From Rhodococcus phenolicus (lineage in GTDB: Bacteria > Actinomycetota > Actinomycetes > Mycobacteriales > Mycobacteriaceae), in contig NZ_LRRH01000105.1 of assembly GCF_001646785.1 (NCBI RefSeq), positions 1 through 42,900 of the forward strand: DNA of 42,900 nucleotides. Reading direction: 5' to 3'. A program made the translations under genes and the position numbers. This document shows, piece by piece, positions 22,845-33,544 of this stretch (its first letter is position 1; each line of letters opens with the position of its first letter). The notes beneath the pieces are model-generated. The model saw only the letters and a list, made by a program, of their open reading frames with translations, searched no databases and had not been told where the DNA came from.

Positions 22845-24248
22845 TCAGCGGCTGCGCTGGCTCGTAGCCGGTCCTGCTGCACGACGGCTGTGGCCGCCGC
22901 CACCGCTACGCGGCTGTCCACCGGAACGGGGCTGTCCGCCACCGCTGCGCGGCTGACCACCACTGCGCGGCTGACCACCCGAACGGGCCGGGCCGCCGCG
23001 GCGAGCGTTGCTGTTGCGCGGGGCTCCGGTGCGGGCGGGTGCCTGCTCGACTCGCGGTGCAGGCTCGACGTAGCGGGCCTGCTCGCCGACGAGGTTCGCC
23101 ACTGCGGGCGAATCGGCGGTGACGCGGATCGGGGTGACCTTGATATCGGCCTTGCGCAGCAGCACTGCGGTGTCCTTGCGCTGCTCGGGCAGGACGACGG
23201 TCACGACGTCGCCAGCGCTGCCGGCGCGCGCCGTGCGGCCGGAGCGGTGCAAGTACGCCTTGTGCTCGGCCGGGGGATCGACGTGGACGACGAGCTGAAC
23301 GTCGTCGACGTGGACGCCGCGGGCCGCGACGTCGGTGGCGACGAGAACGCGAGCCTGGCCGGAGGAGAAGGCTGCGAGGTTGCGGTCACGTGCGGCCTGC
23401 GAGAGGTTGCCGTGCAGGTCGACGGACGGGATTCCGGCGTCGGTGAGCTGCTTGGCCAGCTTGCGGGCCTGGTGCTTGGTGCGCATGAACAGGATGCGTC
23501 GTCCGGTGCCCGAGGCGAGCTGATGGACTAGCTTCTTCTTGGCTTCGACGCCGTCGACCTCGAAGACGCTGTGCGTCATGGCCTCGACGTGGGAGGTGGC
23601 CTCGTCGACGGAGTGCGTGATCTGGTTGTGTAGGAAGCGCTTGACCAGCTTGTCGACGCCGTTGTCCAGTGTCGCCGAGAACAGCATGCGCTGACCCTTG
23701 TCCGGGGTGGCGGCGAGGATGCGGGTGACGACAGGCAGGAAGCCCAGATCGGCCATGTGATCGGCCTCGTCGAGGACGGTGATCTGAACGCCGTCGAGCG
23801 TGAGGTGGCGCTGCTTCATCAGGTCTTCGAGGCGACCGGGGCAGGCGACGACGATGTCGACTCCACCCTTGAGCGCGGAGACCTGGCGAACCTGCGACAC
23901 ACCACCGAAGATCGTGGTGACCTTCAGCGAGTACGCGGCGGCGAGGGGCTCGATTGCGACGGCGATCTGGGTGGCGAGCTCACGCGTCGGAGCGAGAATC
24001 AGGCCACGCGGGCGGCCGGGCTTGCGATTGCCGGGAAGCTGGCCTGCGAGCCGAGCGACCATCGGGATCGCGAAGGCGAGTGTCTTTCCGCTGCCGGTCT
24101 TTCCGCGTCCGAGCACGTCGCGTCCCTGCAGTGTGTCGGGGAGCGTATCGGCCTGGATGGGGAAGGCTTCGGTCTTGCCCTGGCTCGCGAGTACATCCGC
24201 GATGGCCTGGGGTACACCGAGTGCAGCAAATGTTTGTGGGGTCGTCAT
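22845..24248 (-). CDS. DEAD-box RNA helicase with RGG-like tail (467 aa)
   Basis: All main motifs are present: Q motif (F7, TEAFPIQ around 26-32), Walker A GKTGSGKT (49-56), PTRELA (87-92), PGR (137-139), DEAD (160-163), SAT (191-193), the ARG block of motif V (VAARGVHVDD), and HRSGRTAR (334-341) of motif VI. The C-terminal 50 residues are repeats of RSGGQP, a basic, flexible RNA-binding tail. It unwinds RNA in ribosome assembly or cold adaptation, as in RhlE/DeaD. The start at 24248 is chosen because upstream residues are not conserved. A leader of about 220 bases with a stem near 24316-24337 precedes it. Confidence 0.95.
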   Translation of the reverse strand: MTTPQTFAALGVPQAIADVLASQGKTEAFPIQADTLPDTLQGRDVLGRGKTGSGKTLAFAIPMVARLAGQLPGNRKPGRPRGLILAPTRELATQIAVAIEPLAAAYSLKVTTIFGGVSQVRQVSALKGGVDIVVACPGRLEDLMKQRHLTLDGVQITVLDEADHMADLGFLPVVTRILAATPDKGQRMLFSATLDNGVDKLVKRFLHNQITHSVDEATSHVEAMTHSVFEVDGVEAKKKLVHQLASGTGRRILFMRTKHQARKLAKQLTDAGIPSVDLHGNLSQAARDRNLAAFSSGQARVLVATDVAARGVHVDDVQLVVHVDPPAEHKAYLHRSGRTARAGSAGDVVTVVLPEQRKDTAVLLRKADIKVTPIRVTADSPAVANLVGEQARYVEPAPRVEQAPARTGAPRNSNARRGGPARSGGQPRSGGQPRSGGGQPRSGGQPRSGGGGHSRRAAGPATSQRSR

Positions 24249-24470
24249 AGTGATGAAAAGTGCCTTTCGGGCAGGGTGTTGCACCTGCGGGCCTTGGGCC
24301 GAGATGCAAGGTGGCGAGACTGCCGGTGGGCAGTTTCGATCGCCGTAAGAGAAGCCTGTGCGGGGTGCACATGGTGATTCGGGAGCATTCCACGACGTCT
24401 GACGTGCAGCTACGCGCGTCGTCACCGAGTGTAACCGAGTTGTGGCTCGGTCTCTTCCCGTGCATGTTCG

Positions 24471-25826
24471 TCACGCGGCGCCGTCGTCGAAGAGACCCGT
24501 GATCATCACGTTCTCGATTCGCGAGTTGTAGAGCTCGACCACCGGCATGGGCGGGGCACTCGAGTCATAGGTGTGGCCGGTGGGTGAGATGAGCCTGTAC
24601 CGATGTCGCGCGTTGCGTTTGTCTCGCCGCGCTTCGGCCGTCCAGCCTTCCCCTTCTTTCGCGTAATTGCATGCGGCACAAAGGCCTGCGCCGTTTTCGG
24701 CGCTGGTTTTACCACCCGCGGAGTGTGGCCGGATGTGATCGTGGTGTCGGATCGGCGCGTCGCACCACGGGGTGCGGCAGGTGCGATCTCGGAGGTCGAT
24801 GAGGCGTCCCAACGCGGTGGGAAAACCTCGCGACGTGGACTCCACTGCCGTCAGCGCTCCGGATTTCGGATGGGCATAGAGGCGACGTAATGCGACGTGC
24901 GTCTCATTGCCTTGTGCGTCGTCGAGCGCGTCTCGAATCAGTTGCCGTGCGACATCGGACGGGATTTCGCCGTAGCCGTGCAGATATGCGGACGTGTCAC
25001 CGCCGGCGAGCAGCGTCGAATCGGAGATGACGATGTCGACGGTCACTGGCGGGCCTTGGGCTGCTGACGCGCCGGTGACCCGCTCGAACACGAGGTCGGC
25101 CATGATCTGGTCGCGCGTGCGTGTGTCGCCGCCCGAGTTGATGATGGTGTCGGCATCTCGTCGCAGCGTGGCCCACATGCAGACGGACTTCTCCATCGAT
25201 GTGAGGACGGTGAAGAAACCCATGGATTCGGGTGCGGGGCGGGTGCTGGTGCGCCGAGCTGCGTATGCCTTCGCACGCCGCTTCACCTGGGAGGCGGCGT
25301 CGAGTTCGTTGGCAAGTGCGCGAGCGCGACCCTCGATGGTGCGGTCGCCGGCACCGGCCAATGTCGCGGGGTCTGCGCACAATCGTTCGTCGATGGTGCG
25401 GCGATCGTCGACGGTGAGGCACGCCGTCTCGCGAGCAAGAATCATGACCCGCCACTCGTTGAGTTCGCCGGCTTTCAGGCGCGCGAGAGTGTGCGGCATT
25501 TCGTGCACCAGCGCGCGTGCGAGTCCGAGGTGAGTGCCGCCACGGTTCGGCGATTCGCGTCGGGCCAAGCCGATCTGTGACGCAATCCCGCTGCGCCACT
25601 GAGCTTTCGGTTTGCCGAGCTCTTTGCGTTCGTTGCTGATGGCTGTTGCGACGGCATCGGTCACCACGGCTTGCGTTGCCACGCTGACGCACTTGACCGT
25701 CTCGAGAGCGGAGATCAAATCGATGCCTGCTGCTGCGTCGACAACGACATCGGACGCCTGAAGACGTGCGACGAAACGCAACACCTCATCAGGTGTCAGC
25801 GGCAAATTTTTCAAAGCTGTGACCAC
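24471..25826 (-). CDS. DUF222 / HNH endonuclease-domain protein (451 aa)
   Basis: The N-terminal about 330 residues are the helical DUF222 region. The C-terminal HNH site is seen at about 350-392 as C-x4-C (CRTPWCD), HHDHIRPHSAGGKTS and LCAACN. This two-part layout is found in many copies per genome in mycolata, where the proteins are linked to mobile DNA (REP13E12 type in mycobacteria). The frame is open to 25853, but the GTG at 25826 is preferred because GGAGG lies 5 bases before it. Function in vivo is not established. Its HNH residues look intact. Confidence 0.9.
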   Translation of the reverse strand: MVTALKNLPLTPDEVLRFVARLQASDVVVDAAAGIDLISALETVKCVSVATQAVVTDAVATAISNERKELGKPKAQWRSGIASQIGLARRESPNRGGTHLGLARALVHEMPHTLARLKAGELNEWRVMILARETACLTVDDRRTIDERLCADPATLAGAGDRTIEGRARALANELDAASQVKRRAKAYAARRTSTRPAPESMGFFTVLTSMEKSVCMWATLRRDADTIINSGGDTRTRDQIMADLVFERVTGASAAQGPPVTVDIVISDSTLLAGGDTSAYLHGYGEIPSDVARQLIRDALDDAQGNETHVALRRLYAHPKSGALTAVESTSRGFPTALGRLIDLRDRTCRTPWCDAPIRHHDHIRPHSAGGKTSAENGAGLCAACNYAKEGEGWTAEARRDKRNARHRYRLISPTGHTYDSSAPPMPVVELYNSRIENVMITGLFDDGAA

Positions 25827-25902
25827 GAGTTCCTCCCCAGTACTCGAATGCATGTTCGATAGTACGGGTGAATTCGATGGTACGCAAGACCTGCTTCGGA
25901 CG

Positions 25903-26661
25903 TCAGGTGAGCACTACTGCGATGGCGATGGAGCTGACAACGGCGTTGTTGAATGCGTGCAAAATCAGCGGAGCCCAGAGCGATCGATACCAGAGACGGA
26001 GTGCAACAAGGCCGGTGCCCAGGAAGAGGATGTACAGCATCGCCGGCGGTGCAATGTGGCACAGTGCGAAGACGATGGTGACAAGCGCAGCACTGACCGC
26101 TGTCGGCATCTTGGACCTGAGCCAATCGAGCAGGATCCTGCGAAACACTATTTCCTCTATCAAGGGAACAACGCCCGCGATCAGCACGAGTATCGCGGCG
26201 ATCGAGGCCGGTCCGATTTCTACGGCGTCCTTCACTATCGCGTTCTGATTGCCGTCCGGTGCGACGTCGAGGAGTGCGCCAATTCCGGCCGTGGCCAGCA
26301 CGGCGAGGAGCATCAGGAGCGGAACCTGCCACAGGAGATGGAGGAGGCTGTGCGCGGGGGATCGAAAACCCAAGTCCGACAGCGACCATCGACGTCGACG
26401 GATCAACGCGAAATAGAGGCCGGCGCATCCGATGATGCCGGCCAGAACCATGGCGAGCAAAGCTGCCTCGGCGACCCCGCCGATCATGAACCCCGCCACG
26501 GCCCCGATCAGTCCGCCGATCGTCGTTCCCCCGAACCCGCTGACGAAGGCCAACGCGACGTCGCCCACGGTGGGTGTAGGCAGTGGCGAGCCGGTGAATT
26601 GCGGGAAACTCTTGTGGTTCAGGTGGACGAGTGGCGCATGCTCGTCAGGGGAGTGGTCCAC
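25903..26661 (-). CDS. CPBP-family intramembrane metalloprotease (252 aa)
   Basis: Several hydrophobic segments surround the family motifs: EE-x3-R (E169-E170 and R174, in LIEEIVFRR), F-x3-H (FALCH, H202) and H-x2-N (LHAFNN, H235-N238). These glutamates and histidines form the active site of CAAX-protease/bacteriocin-processing (Abi) proteins. The start is a GTG at 26661. Length is typical. The substrate is unknown. It stands alone between the DUF222 gene and the tRNA. Confidence 0.9.
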   Translation of the reverse strand: MDHSPDEHAPLVHLNHKSFPQFTGSPLPTPTVGDVALAFVSGFGGTTIGGLIGAVAGFMIGGVAEAALLAMVLAGIIGCAGLYFALIRRRRWSLSDLGFRSPAHSLLHLLWQVPLLMLLAVLATAGIGALLDVAPDGNQNAIVKDAVEIGPASIAAILVLIAGVVPLIEEIVFRRILLDWLRSKMPTAVSAALVTIVFALCHIAPPAMLYILFLGTGLVALRLWYRSLWAPLILHAFNNAVVSSIAIAVVLT

Positions 26662-26736
26662 ACCTGCACTATTTCGCCATACGCTCGCCTCCGCAAGTGC
26701 CGCACCCGGGCATCATGGCAGTCTTGCAGCGCTCTG

Positions 26737-26812
26737 TGGTGCCCTCGGCAGGATTCGAACCTGCGACCTACCCTTTAGGAGAGGGTTGCTCTATCCCCTG
26801 AGCTACGAAGGC
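26737..26812 (-). tRNA. tRNA-Arg (anticodon CCT)
   Basis: On the minus strand the arms fold normally: acceptor GCCTTCG with CGAGGGC, D-arm GCTC/GAGC, anticodon arm ACCCT/AGGGT enclosing CTCCTAA, and T-arm GCAGG-TTCGAAT-CCTGC. The anticodon CCT reads AGG. The discriminator A (26740) is followed by an encoded CCA (26737-26739). Confidence 0.97.
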
Positions 26813-26926
26813 TGGTAACTGTCCGTTGATCGTAAACTGCTGCAGCGCAACATTTTTCGATTTTCGGAACAATCGGTTGCGGATAGGTTTGCTGCCAGAG
26901 TGCACAGCCGACCCACATCGCGCTCG

Positions 26927-27553
26927 CTAGTCTAGCGGCCCACCCCGCGGATCGGGAAGCAGGTTCTGGATCGACGCCACTCGACCGGTCAGTGACGCAA
27001 TCAGCTTCAATGCGGTGCGGTGCTGGTGAGCGGTGTAATCGGCAATCGCTTCGACGCCGACGAAGCACTCAATATCGCGGGCGGAAGCGTCGAACGTCGT
27101 CGCCAAAATTCCCGCCGACGCGAACACGCCCACGATGATGAGCTGGTCACGGCCGCGTCGGCGCAATTCGACCTCCAGATCGGTGGCGTAGAAGGCGCTG
27201 TAACTTCGCTTTGCGATCGGAGCGAAGTCCGGCTCGGTGATCGCTACCTCCTCGGCGTTTGGGCCCAACCCCCACATCGGTCCCAGCAGTCCCCGCTGGG
27301 CGACGTCACTCGCCGCTCGTGGAGCACTGGCCAGAATGGGTACCCCACTCGACCGCGCCCACGCGACCACCTCCGATGCCGCCGCAAACACTTTCGAGCG
27401 GACAGAGTCGTCGAGCACGTTGAGGTAGTACGGCTGCATGTCGTGGACCAGGAGGGCGGCTCGCTGAGGAACCAACTCCCACTCCGGGCCGCCCGAGCAG
27501 TCGAGCAGAGCGTCGGCGTCGTAGTCCTCTGCTGCGACGCTGAATGTGGCCAT
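26927..27553 (-). CDS. Isochorismatase-family hydrolase (208 aa)
   Basis: The sequence follows the EntB/DhbB/PhzD plan: RAALLVHDMQPYYL (D38 catalytic Asp), a Lys at 115 (KRSYSAF), GVFASAGILATTFDA and ARDIECFVGVEAIADYTAHQ. The position of the nucleophile Cys in nicotinamidase-like members is Ile149 here, as in true isochorismatases, which use Asp and Lys. It probably cleaves isochorismate or a related vinyl ether to a dihydro-dihydroxybenzoate. No siderophore or phenazine gene is near, so the pathway is unknown. It has no ArCP domain. AAGGG lies 7 bases before the ATG. Confidence 0.85.
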   Translation of the reverse strand: MATFSVAAEDYDADALLDCSGGPEWELVPQRAALLVHDMQPYYLNVLDDSVRSKVFAAASEVVAWARSSGVPILASAPRAASDVAQRGLLGPMWGLGPNAEEVAITEPDFAPIAKRSYSAFYATDLEVELRRRGRDQLIIVGVFASAGILATTFDASARDIECFVGVEAIADYTAHQHRTALKLIASLTGRVASIQNLLPDPRGGPLD

Positions 27554-27643
27554 CCGACAACCCTTCCCTCCCGCAAACGCGCGCGCATTCGCTAGGCGCG
27601 CGCAGTCCTGCTATACGTCCGCTGACCATTCCGCTCGCACCTG

Positions 27644-27716
27644 GCAAACGCGCGCGCGTTTGCGAAATCCAGAGGCCCCGCGAATCCTGCCGACCCGCCG
27701 AATCCAGAGGCCCCGC
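27644..27716. repeat. 20-bp palindrome and 16-bp direct repeats
   Basis: GCAAACGCGCGCGCGTTTGC (27644-27663) is a perfect palindrome. A related partial sequence occurs at about 27567-27585. AATCCAGAGGCCCCGC occurs twice (27666-27681 and 27701-27716). The block lies between the isochorismatase start and the end of the permease gene and could hold a transcription stop or operator. Confidence 0.6.
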
Positions 27717-27723
27717 CCACAAC

Positions 27724-30191
27724 CTAGTCCGCCGCAATGGCCTCCACGATGTTCAGTCGCGAGGCGTGCACGGCGGGTGGAGCCGAGCCCAGCAGCGACA
27801 GGCCCAGGGCGACGAGGCCGTACAGCAGCACCGACCAACCGGCGGTGTAGGCAACCGGGATTCCGATGCTGGCGCCGAGGATCAAGGTGCTCAGATACTG
27901 CAGACCCGCGCCGATGATCAGGCCGAGCACGCCGCCCACGATGCCGACCGACAGTGCCTCCGCCAACACCATTCGTGCCAGGGTTCCCCGTCCACCGCCC
28001 ATGGCTCGCAGTACGCCGAGTTCGCGTCGACGCTCCAGGACCGACAGCGTCAACGTGTTGAGCAACGCGACCGCGGCGACGAGCGCGACGATCCACTGCA
28101 ACGCGATGGCCAGTGCGCCGGACTGTCTGATGGCAGCGCTGGTGCCCTCGAGTGCGGCAGCGCCGGTGTACACGAAGACCTCGGGCGGCAGTGTCGAACG
28201 CAACGAATCCTCAACGGCCGCAACGTCTCCGTCGACGCCGATCTCCAGGTAGGTCGCGCCGGGTCGGTCGTACCAACGCTGCATCGAGTCCAGCGAGATT
28301 GCCATCGTGCCGCCCGCGGCATTGATGTACTGGACCAGATCCAGCACTCGCACGTTCTTCACGCCCGTCGGCGTCGGCAGATCGATGTAGTCGCCCACCG
28401 ATACACCCAACGTCCTGCCGAACCCCTGGGACAGCACCACACCGTCACCTGCGAGCACCTGGGACCGCACGGTGTCGGTGAGCGATGCGAGCGTCACCGC
28501 ATTGCTGCCGTCGGCGACGCCCTGGATGGATACCGTCTCGCCGTCGATCGTTGCGTATGCCCACTGCCCCTCGACGACGCGAGCGACACCGGGCGTCGAA
28601 CGGACGGCGTCTGCCACCTCCGTAGGAACGATGGGGCCCGACGGTATGGCGTCGGGCGAGGACATCGACACGTACAGGTCGGTGTTCGCCAACGACGACA
28701 GCGATTCGGCCGCCGAGTCGGTCATGTTGGCCAACGAACCCGACACTCCGACACTGACTCCCACCGCAATCACGATCGTCATGACCGTTGCCCAGATCCG
28801 TCGCGGGGCACGTTCGATGGTGGCGGTGGCCAGCCGGCCGGCACCACCCCAGCGGCGAGGGACGGCCGCCGTGGCCGACACGATCGGTCCCGTCCCCCCG
28901 ACGCACAGCGCAACGACGCCGAACATGAACAGCGCTCCGGCACCGAGGGTCAGTTGGCCGTCGACGTTGACGGCGAACACGAACGATCCGGCAATGGCGA
29001 CGAGGCCGAACGCGGTGGCTGCAGCGACGAATCGACGACGTGGTCCACCTGCCGTTTCTCCGCCGCCGACGGCGAGTGCCTCGATCGGCGAGATGCGATA
29101 CACCTGTACCGCAGCGACGGCCGAGGCTCCGACGCAGGCCAGTACACACGCTGCGATCGCCACGGGAATGGCAAAACCTGGCAACACGTACTCGATTCGA
29201 GCGTCGAATGCCTGCGACAGGAACGGCGGAAGGCTCTCGATGGCGATGCGGCCCATCGCGATTCCGAGTGGAACACCGACGGCACCGCCGACCAGTCCGA
29301 CCAGGACGGACTCGAACAGCAGGTCGCGGACGATATCCGCGCGGCGTCCACCGACGGCGCGAAGGAGAGAAATGGTGGGTCGACGCTTCGCGATGGCCAT
29401 GTTCATGACGTTGAAGACGAGGAAGGCCGCGACGACGAATGCGATGAGCGAGACCATCAGCGTGGCATTGCGCGTCAGACTCATCGCCTGGTTCGCGCGG
29501 TCGGCCCGGTAGTCGGGGCTCATCACCGACACTCGGCCGGCGAGTGCGGCGTCGAGGTCGGACCGCAGTGTGTCGCCGTTGCCCAGGACGAAGATCGAAT
29601 CGAGCTGATCGGGGCGATCGGTGAGTGCCTGCGCAGCGGGAAGGAGCGCAACCGCGAACATGCCCCCACCGATGCGTTGCGTGCCGGGGCCGTCGATCAC
29701 GCCGACCACCGCCGTCGGAACGTCGTCGATCGTGACGGTGTCTCCCTGATTCAGACCCGTTGCGGCTCCGACCAATACACCGGAAGGATCGGACAACAGT
29801 CCCGCCGCGTTGCCGACCGCGCCCTGCAGATCCGACTGCAGTGCCGTGATGGACGAGTCGACACCGAGGACCGTCAGATCTCCGACGTCGGATCGAACGG
29901 TGCTGCGCAGCAGGGGAACCGCCGTGTCGACACCGGGAACGGAGCGCACCACGTCGAGTTCGCTCTGGTCGAAGCCGGAGTCGGTGACACCGACGACTTC
30001 GTAACTCGCGTTTCCTGCGATCGTCACCGCGAGACGTTCGACGGATCCGGTCAACGACCCGTAGGTGCCGAGGACGGCGATGAGCAGCCCGGCGGCGACG
30101 GCCACGACACCCGCGGACACGAGCGAACGCACCCAGTGCATGCGGAGGTCGCGAAGGCTGATGACTCGAAATCTGCTGAGAGCGGTACCGA

Positions 30192-30195
<4 letters not shown>
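27724..30195 (-). CDS. FtsX/MacB-type ABC transporter permease (823 aa)
   Basis: A first helix (SLVSAGVVAVAAGLLIAVLG) is followed by a large outer domain (MacB periplasmic-like) and two sets of FtsX-type helices, in the middle and at the C terminus (VAAVALLNTLTLSVLERRRE, then LGVLRAMGG). That is the double-FtsX layout of large actinobacterial permeases. It pairs with the ATPase upstream: the GTG start overlaps the ATPase stop (GTGA). The pair probably exports a lipid or lipoprotein, or drives an outer process as MacB/LolCDE-type systems do. The substrate is unknown. Confidence 0.9.
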
Positions 30196-30902
<707 letters not shown>

Positions 30903-30980
30903 GGACGAATCCCCTTGCTTCTCGAATGTATCTTCGACGCTACCTGCCGTCGGATCGAGAAACCGTTCGGAACTCTCAGA

Positions 30981-32213
30981 TCAAGCTGCGCCGCGCGAGG
31001 ATTCGAGTCGGCGGGCCACCAGCGCGGCCTGCAGGTGTCGGATTCCGGACGGACGTGTGGGGTCGAAGCCCGTGAGCTGTGCGATCCGCTTGAGGCGGTA
31101 GTCGACGGTGTTGGTGTGCAGATGGAGCTGACGAGCAGACCGCTGACGGTTCAGATCGTGCGAGATATGGATCTCCAGGGTTTCGAGCAGCTCGGGTGAC
31201 GAATCGAGCGGCTCGAGTATCTGAGTCAGGTGGCGTCGGCCGGGGCCCGGACGCGTCAGCTGGTACTCCAGCACGAGATCGTCCATGCGGTACAGGCCGG
31301 ACGGGCGGTGCAGTTGATGGGCCAGAGACAGCAGTTCGTGGACCTGATCGGCTGCGGTGGGGATGTCCGCAGTGGCGGCCTGCTCGGCCGTGACGGTGAC
31401 GGGCACCTCGGCGGCGGTACCGATGCGATGCACCAGAGCCTCGACCCACTCGTCGTCGTGGACACCGGGAATCAGGACGGTGCCACCCTCGGTGCTCAGC
31501 AAGGACAGGGGAGTGCGGCCGCAGATCGTGGCCAGCTCGGCCTGGACACGACGCAGCTTTCTGCGAGCGGCGACCGTCTTCTGGATGTTGGGGTCGTTCT
31601 CGTCCGGGTGCGGCGGCACCGAGATGGCGAGCACGAGGTAGCTGTCGGCGAGTTCGATGCCGGACTGACGTGCCATCGACACCGCGTTGTGGCCGCTGAG
31701 AAGTGAGGTGACCAGAGTGTGCGCTGCAGTGTGGTGTTCGCTGGCCACGGCCTGCAGTTCTTCCACATAGCTCTTGCTGGCGGCGATGGATACCTTCTCC
31801 GACAGCAGCACGAACATGCGCGCGGCCTCGATCAGCTGCGCTGCATCGCCCTCACCCGCTCGCTTCGACACGAGATTCCAGCCGATCTGGATGCCCTCGT
31901 GGTAGACGCTGAGCACCGATTCGAGCGGAACTCCTTCGCGAGCCCACTGGCTGGCCTTGGCGCGAAGCTCGGCCAGGTCGGATTCCGCCGGGGCGCGGCG
32001 CTCGTCGAGCATCTGGACCGCGATGCTGATGCATTTGACGGTGAATTCGGTGACGTCGCCGTGGAGCTGTTCGCCTGGCAACGACCCGCAGGGAGTGTTG
32101 GCTGCGAAGTGTCCTACCAGGAGCCGCGCCACCGCGCGGAAATCGCGAAGAGGAGCCGACGCAGGCTGACCCGCGACCATGATTCCGAGGCTAGTCGAGT
32201 TGTGAACGGTCAC
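30981..32213 (-). CDS. PucR/CdaR-type transcriptional regulator (410 aa)
   Basis: The C-terminal HTH_30 domain is seen in LETLEIHISHDLNRQRSARQ then LHLHTNTVDYRLKRIAQLTG (about 340-395), typical of PucR regulators. The N-terminal part is helical (a RsbT co-antagonist/PucR-like region), and a central GGDEF-like CdaR part holds RRVQAELATICG. The GTG start at 32213 has no good ribosome site. It is divergent from the DesA-like gene and may control it. This is inferred from the arrangement only. The effector is unknown. Confidence 0.9.
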   Translation of the reverse strand: MTVHNSTSLGIMVAGQPASAPLRDFRAVARLLVGHFAANTPCGSLPGEQLHGDVTEFTVKCISIAVQMLDERRAPAESDLAELRAKASQWAREGVPLESVLSVYHEGIQIGWNLVSKRAGEGDAAQLIEAARMFVLLSEKVSIAASKSYVEELQAVASEHHTAAHTLVTSLLSGHNAVSMARQSGIELADSYLVLAISVPPHPDENDPNIQKTVAARRKLRRVQAELATICGRTPLSLLSTEGGTVLIPGVHDDEWVEALVHRIGTAAEVPVTVTAEQAATADIPTAADQVHELLSLAHQLHRPSGLYRMDDLVLEYQLTRPGPGRRHLTQILEPLDSSPELLETLEIHISHDLNRQRSARQLHLHTNTVDYRLKRIAQLTGFDPTRPSGIRHLQAALVARRLESSRGAA

Positions 32214-32540
32214 AGATCAACCCTTCGTGTTGGTTCTTCAGGTCATACGGACTGCAAACTTACTGGCGCGTATCAACGCGCTTCGATGGCTCAATGTAAA
32301 CAATCGAACCTGAAACCGCGTCGTTTTCGTACTTCAAGTTTGTTTCCTGGCCTCTAACAGGATCGATCATAGGTTGTTATCTACGTGTGATCCATGGTTT
32401 CGGCAAAACTCGTTGTGATCTATCTCGAGCGACCGACGTGGCCGGCTGCGACTTGCCCTAAACAATCGGGAAGCTGTTCACGGCGCACGCGGCGCACATC
32501 TACCTTGATCCCGTCGGGAGTGGGCAACGAAGGGACGAGC
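32214..32540. other. 327-base intergenic region with a small palindrome
   Basis: The region separates the divergent regulator and desaturase-like genes. It holds GCGCGT-ATCA-ACGCGC at 32266-32281, a perfect 6-bp inverted repeat that could be an operator. AT-rich stretches (for example near 32293-32300 and 32321-32342) may hold promoters. No gene is seen. Confidence 0.45.
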
Positions 32541-33446
32541 ATGCACAGTGATATCGGTCAGTTCACTGTCCTCCGGGAGTTGCGCCCGACGATCGAGGAA
32601 AATCTCGCCCGTCACCGTGTCGAGTCGGTTCAGTGGGTACCGGCCGATTTCGTGCGTGCCGAGATGTACTGGGGATCGCGTCCCTCGCCGCTGACCGAAA
32701 CTGCCAAAGCCGCGTTGGTGACCAATCTTCTGGTCGAGCAGAACATTCCGCTCTACCGCCGAGATGCAGGGGCAACCGAGATCGGTGCCTGGCCGTCCTG
32801 GCTCACCGACTGGAGCAGCGAACGACGTCGGCACTCGGTGGCCCTCACCGATTACCTGGTCGCCACCCGCAGCGTCGATCCGGTCGCCCTCGGACGAGCT
32901 CGAGCGCAATGTATGACGGTGGGGTTCGACGCCCCCATGAACGGTGCACACCTGCTTCGGTCACTGGTTCAGGTGGTCCTCGACGAGTCGGTCTCGACTA
33001 TCAGTCATCGCAACACCGCGGACCAGTGCCATGATCCGGTGGCGGATCGTCTCCTCGGACGCATCGTCGCCGATCAGGAACTGCACGTCCGATTCTTCGC
33101 GAACTTGGTCTCGGCAGCGCTCACCGTGGCACCCGGCCTGACGGTCACCGCCATCACCGAGGTCGTCATGAATTTCCAGCTACCGGGTACCAACCTCCCC
33201 GGTTTCGCGCGCAGTGCGATGCTCATCGCGCGCGACGGCATCTACGACCTTGCGCGCCATCTCGACGAGGTACTGCGGCCCATGTTGGCCCAGTGGCGCA
33301 TCTTCGAGCGGACAGATCTCGGTGCCGGGGCGCGTAGTCGCGATCAATTGGCGGACTACTTGGACCATCTCGATGCCCAGGCCGCCACCATCGAACGCAG
33401 CTCTGTGCGAACGCGGGAGTACGCAAACGCATTGCGCGCCAGCTGA
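32541..33446 (+). CDS. DesA-like acyl-ACP desaturase homologue with altered metal ligands (301 aa)
   Basis: AAGGGA lies 6 bases before the ATG. The helical layout and blocks (LLVEQNIPLY, RHSVALTDYLVATRSVDP, LDESVSTISHRNTA, LHVRFFANLV) match the stearoyl-ACP desaturase family, close in plan to mycobacterial DesA2. The di-iron site normally has E-x2-H twice. Here the first is R95-R-R-H98 and the second Q179-E-L-H182, so two metal-ligand glutamates are replaced. E66 and E149 are kept. A desaturase may have become inactive or changed role. It is probably a soluble protein acting on acyl-ACP, possibly under the divergent PucR gene. Confidence 0.8.
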   Translation: MHSDIGQFTVLRELRPTIEENLARHRVESVQWVPADFVRAEMYWGSRPSPLTETAKAALVTNLLVEQNIPLYRRDAGATEIGAWPSWLTDWSSERRRHSVALTDYLVATRSVDPVALGRARAQCMTVGFDAPMNGAHLLRSLVQVVLDESVSTISHRNTADQCHDPVADRLLGRIVADQELHVRFFANLVSAALTVAPGLTVTAITEVVMNFQLPGTNLPGFARSAMLIARDGIYDLARHLDEVLRPMLAQWRIFERTDLGAGARSRDQLADYLDHLDAQAATIERSSVRTREYANALRAS

Positions 33447-33544
33447 CACCACTTACCTCGACGGGGTGGATCGACTAACCTGAACTCCTACTCTTCTTCA
33501 CGCTCCACACCTTGTGTTCGGGGCAACGACCGGAGGCCCCCATC

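Noticed and set aside
26737-26812. tRNA-Arg as the island attachment site
   Set aside because: It lies about 5 kb inside the core segment, its gene is whole, and the island edge is instead in the broken transporter gene.
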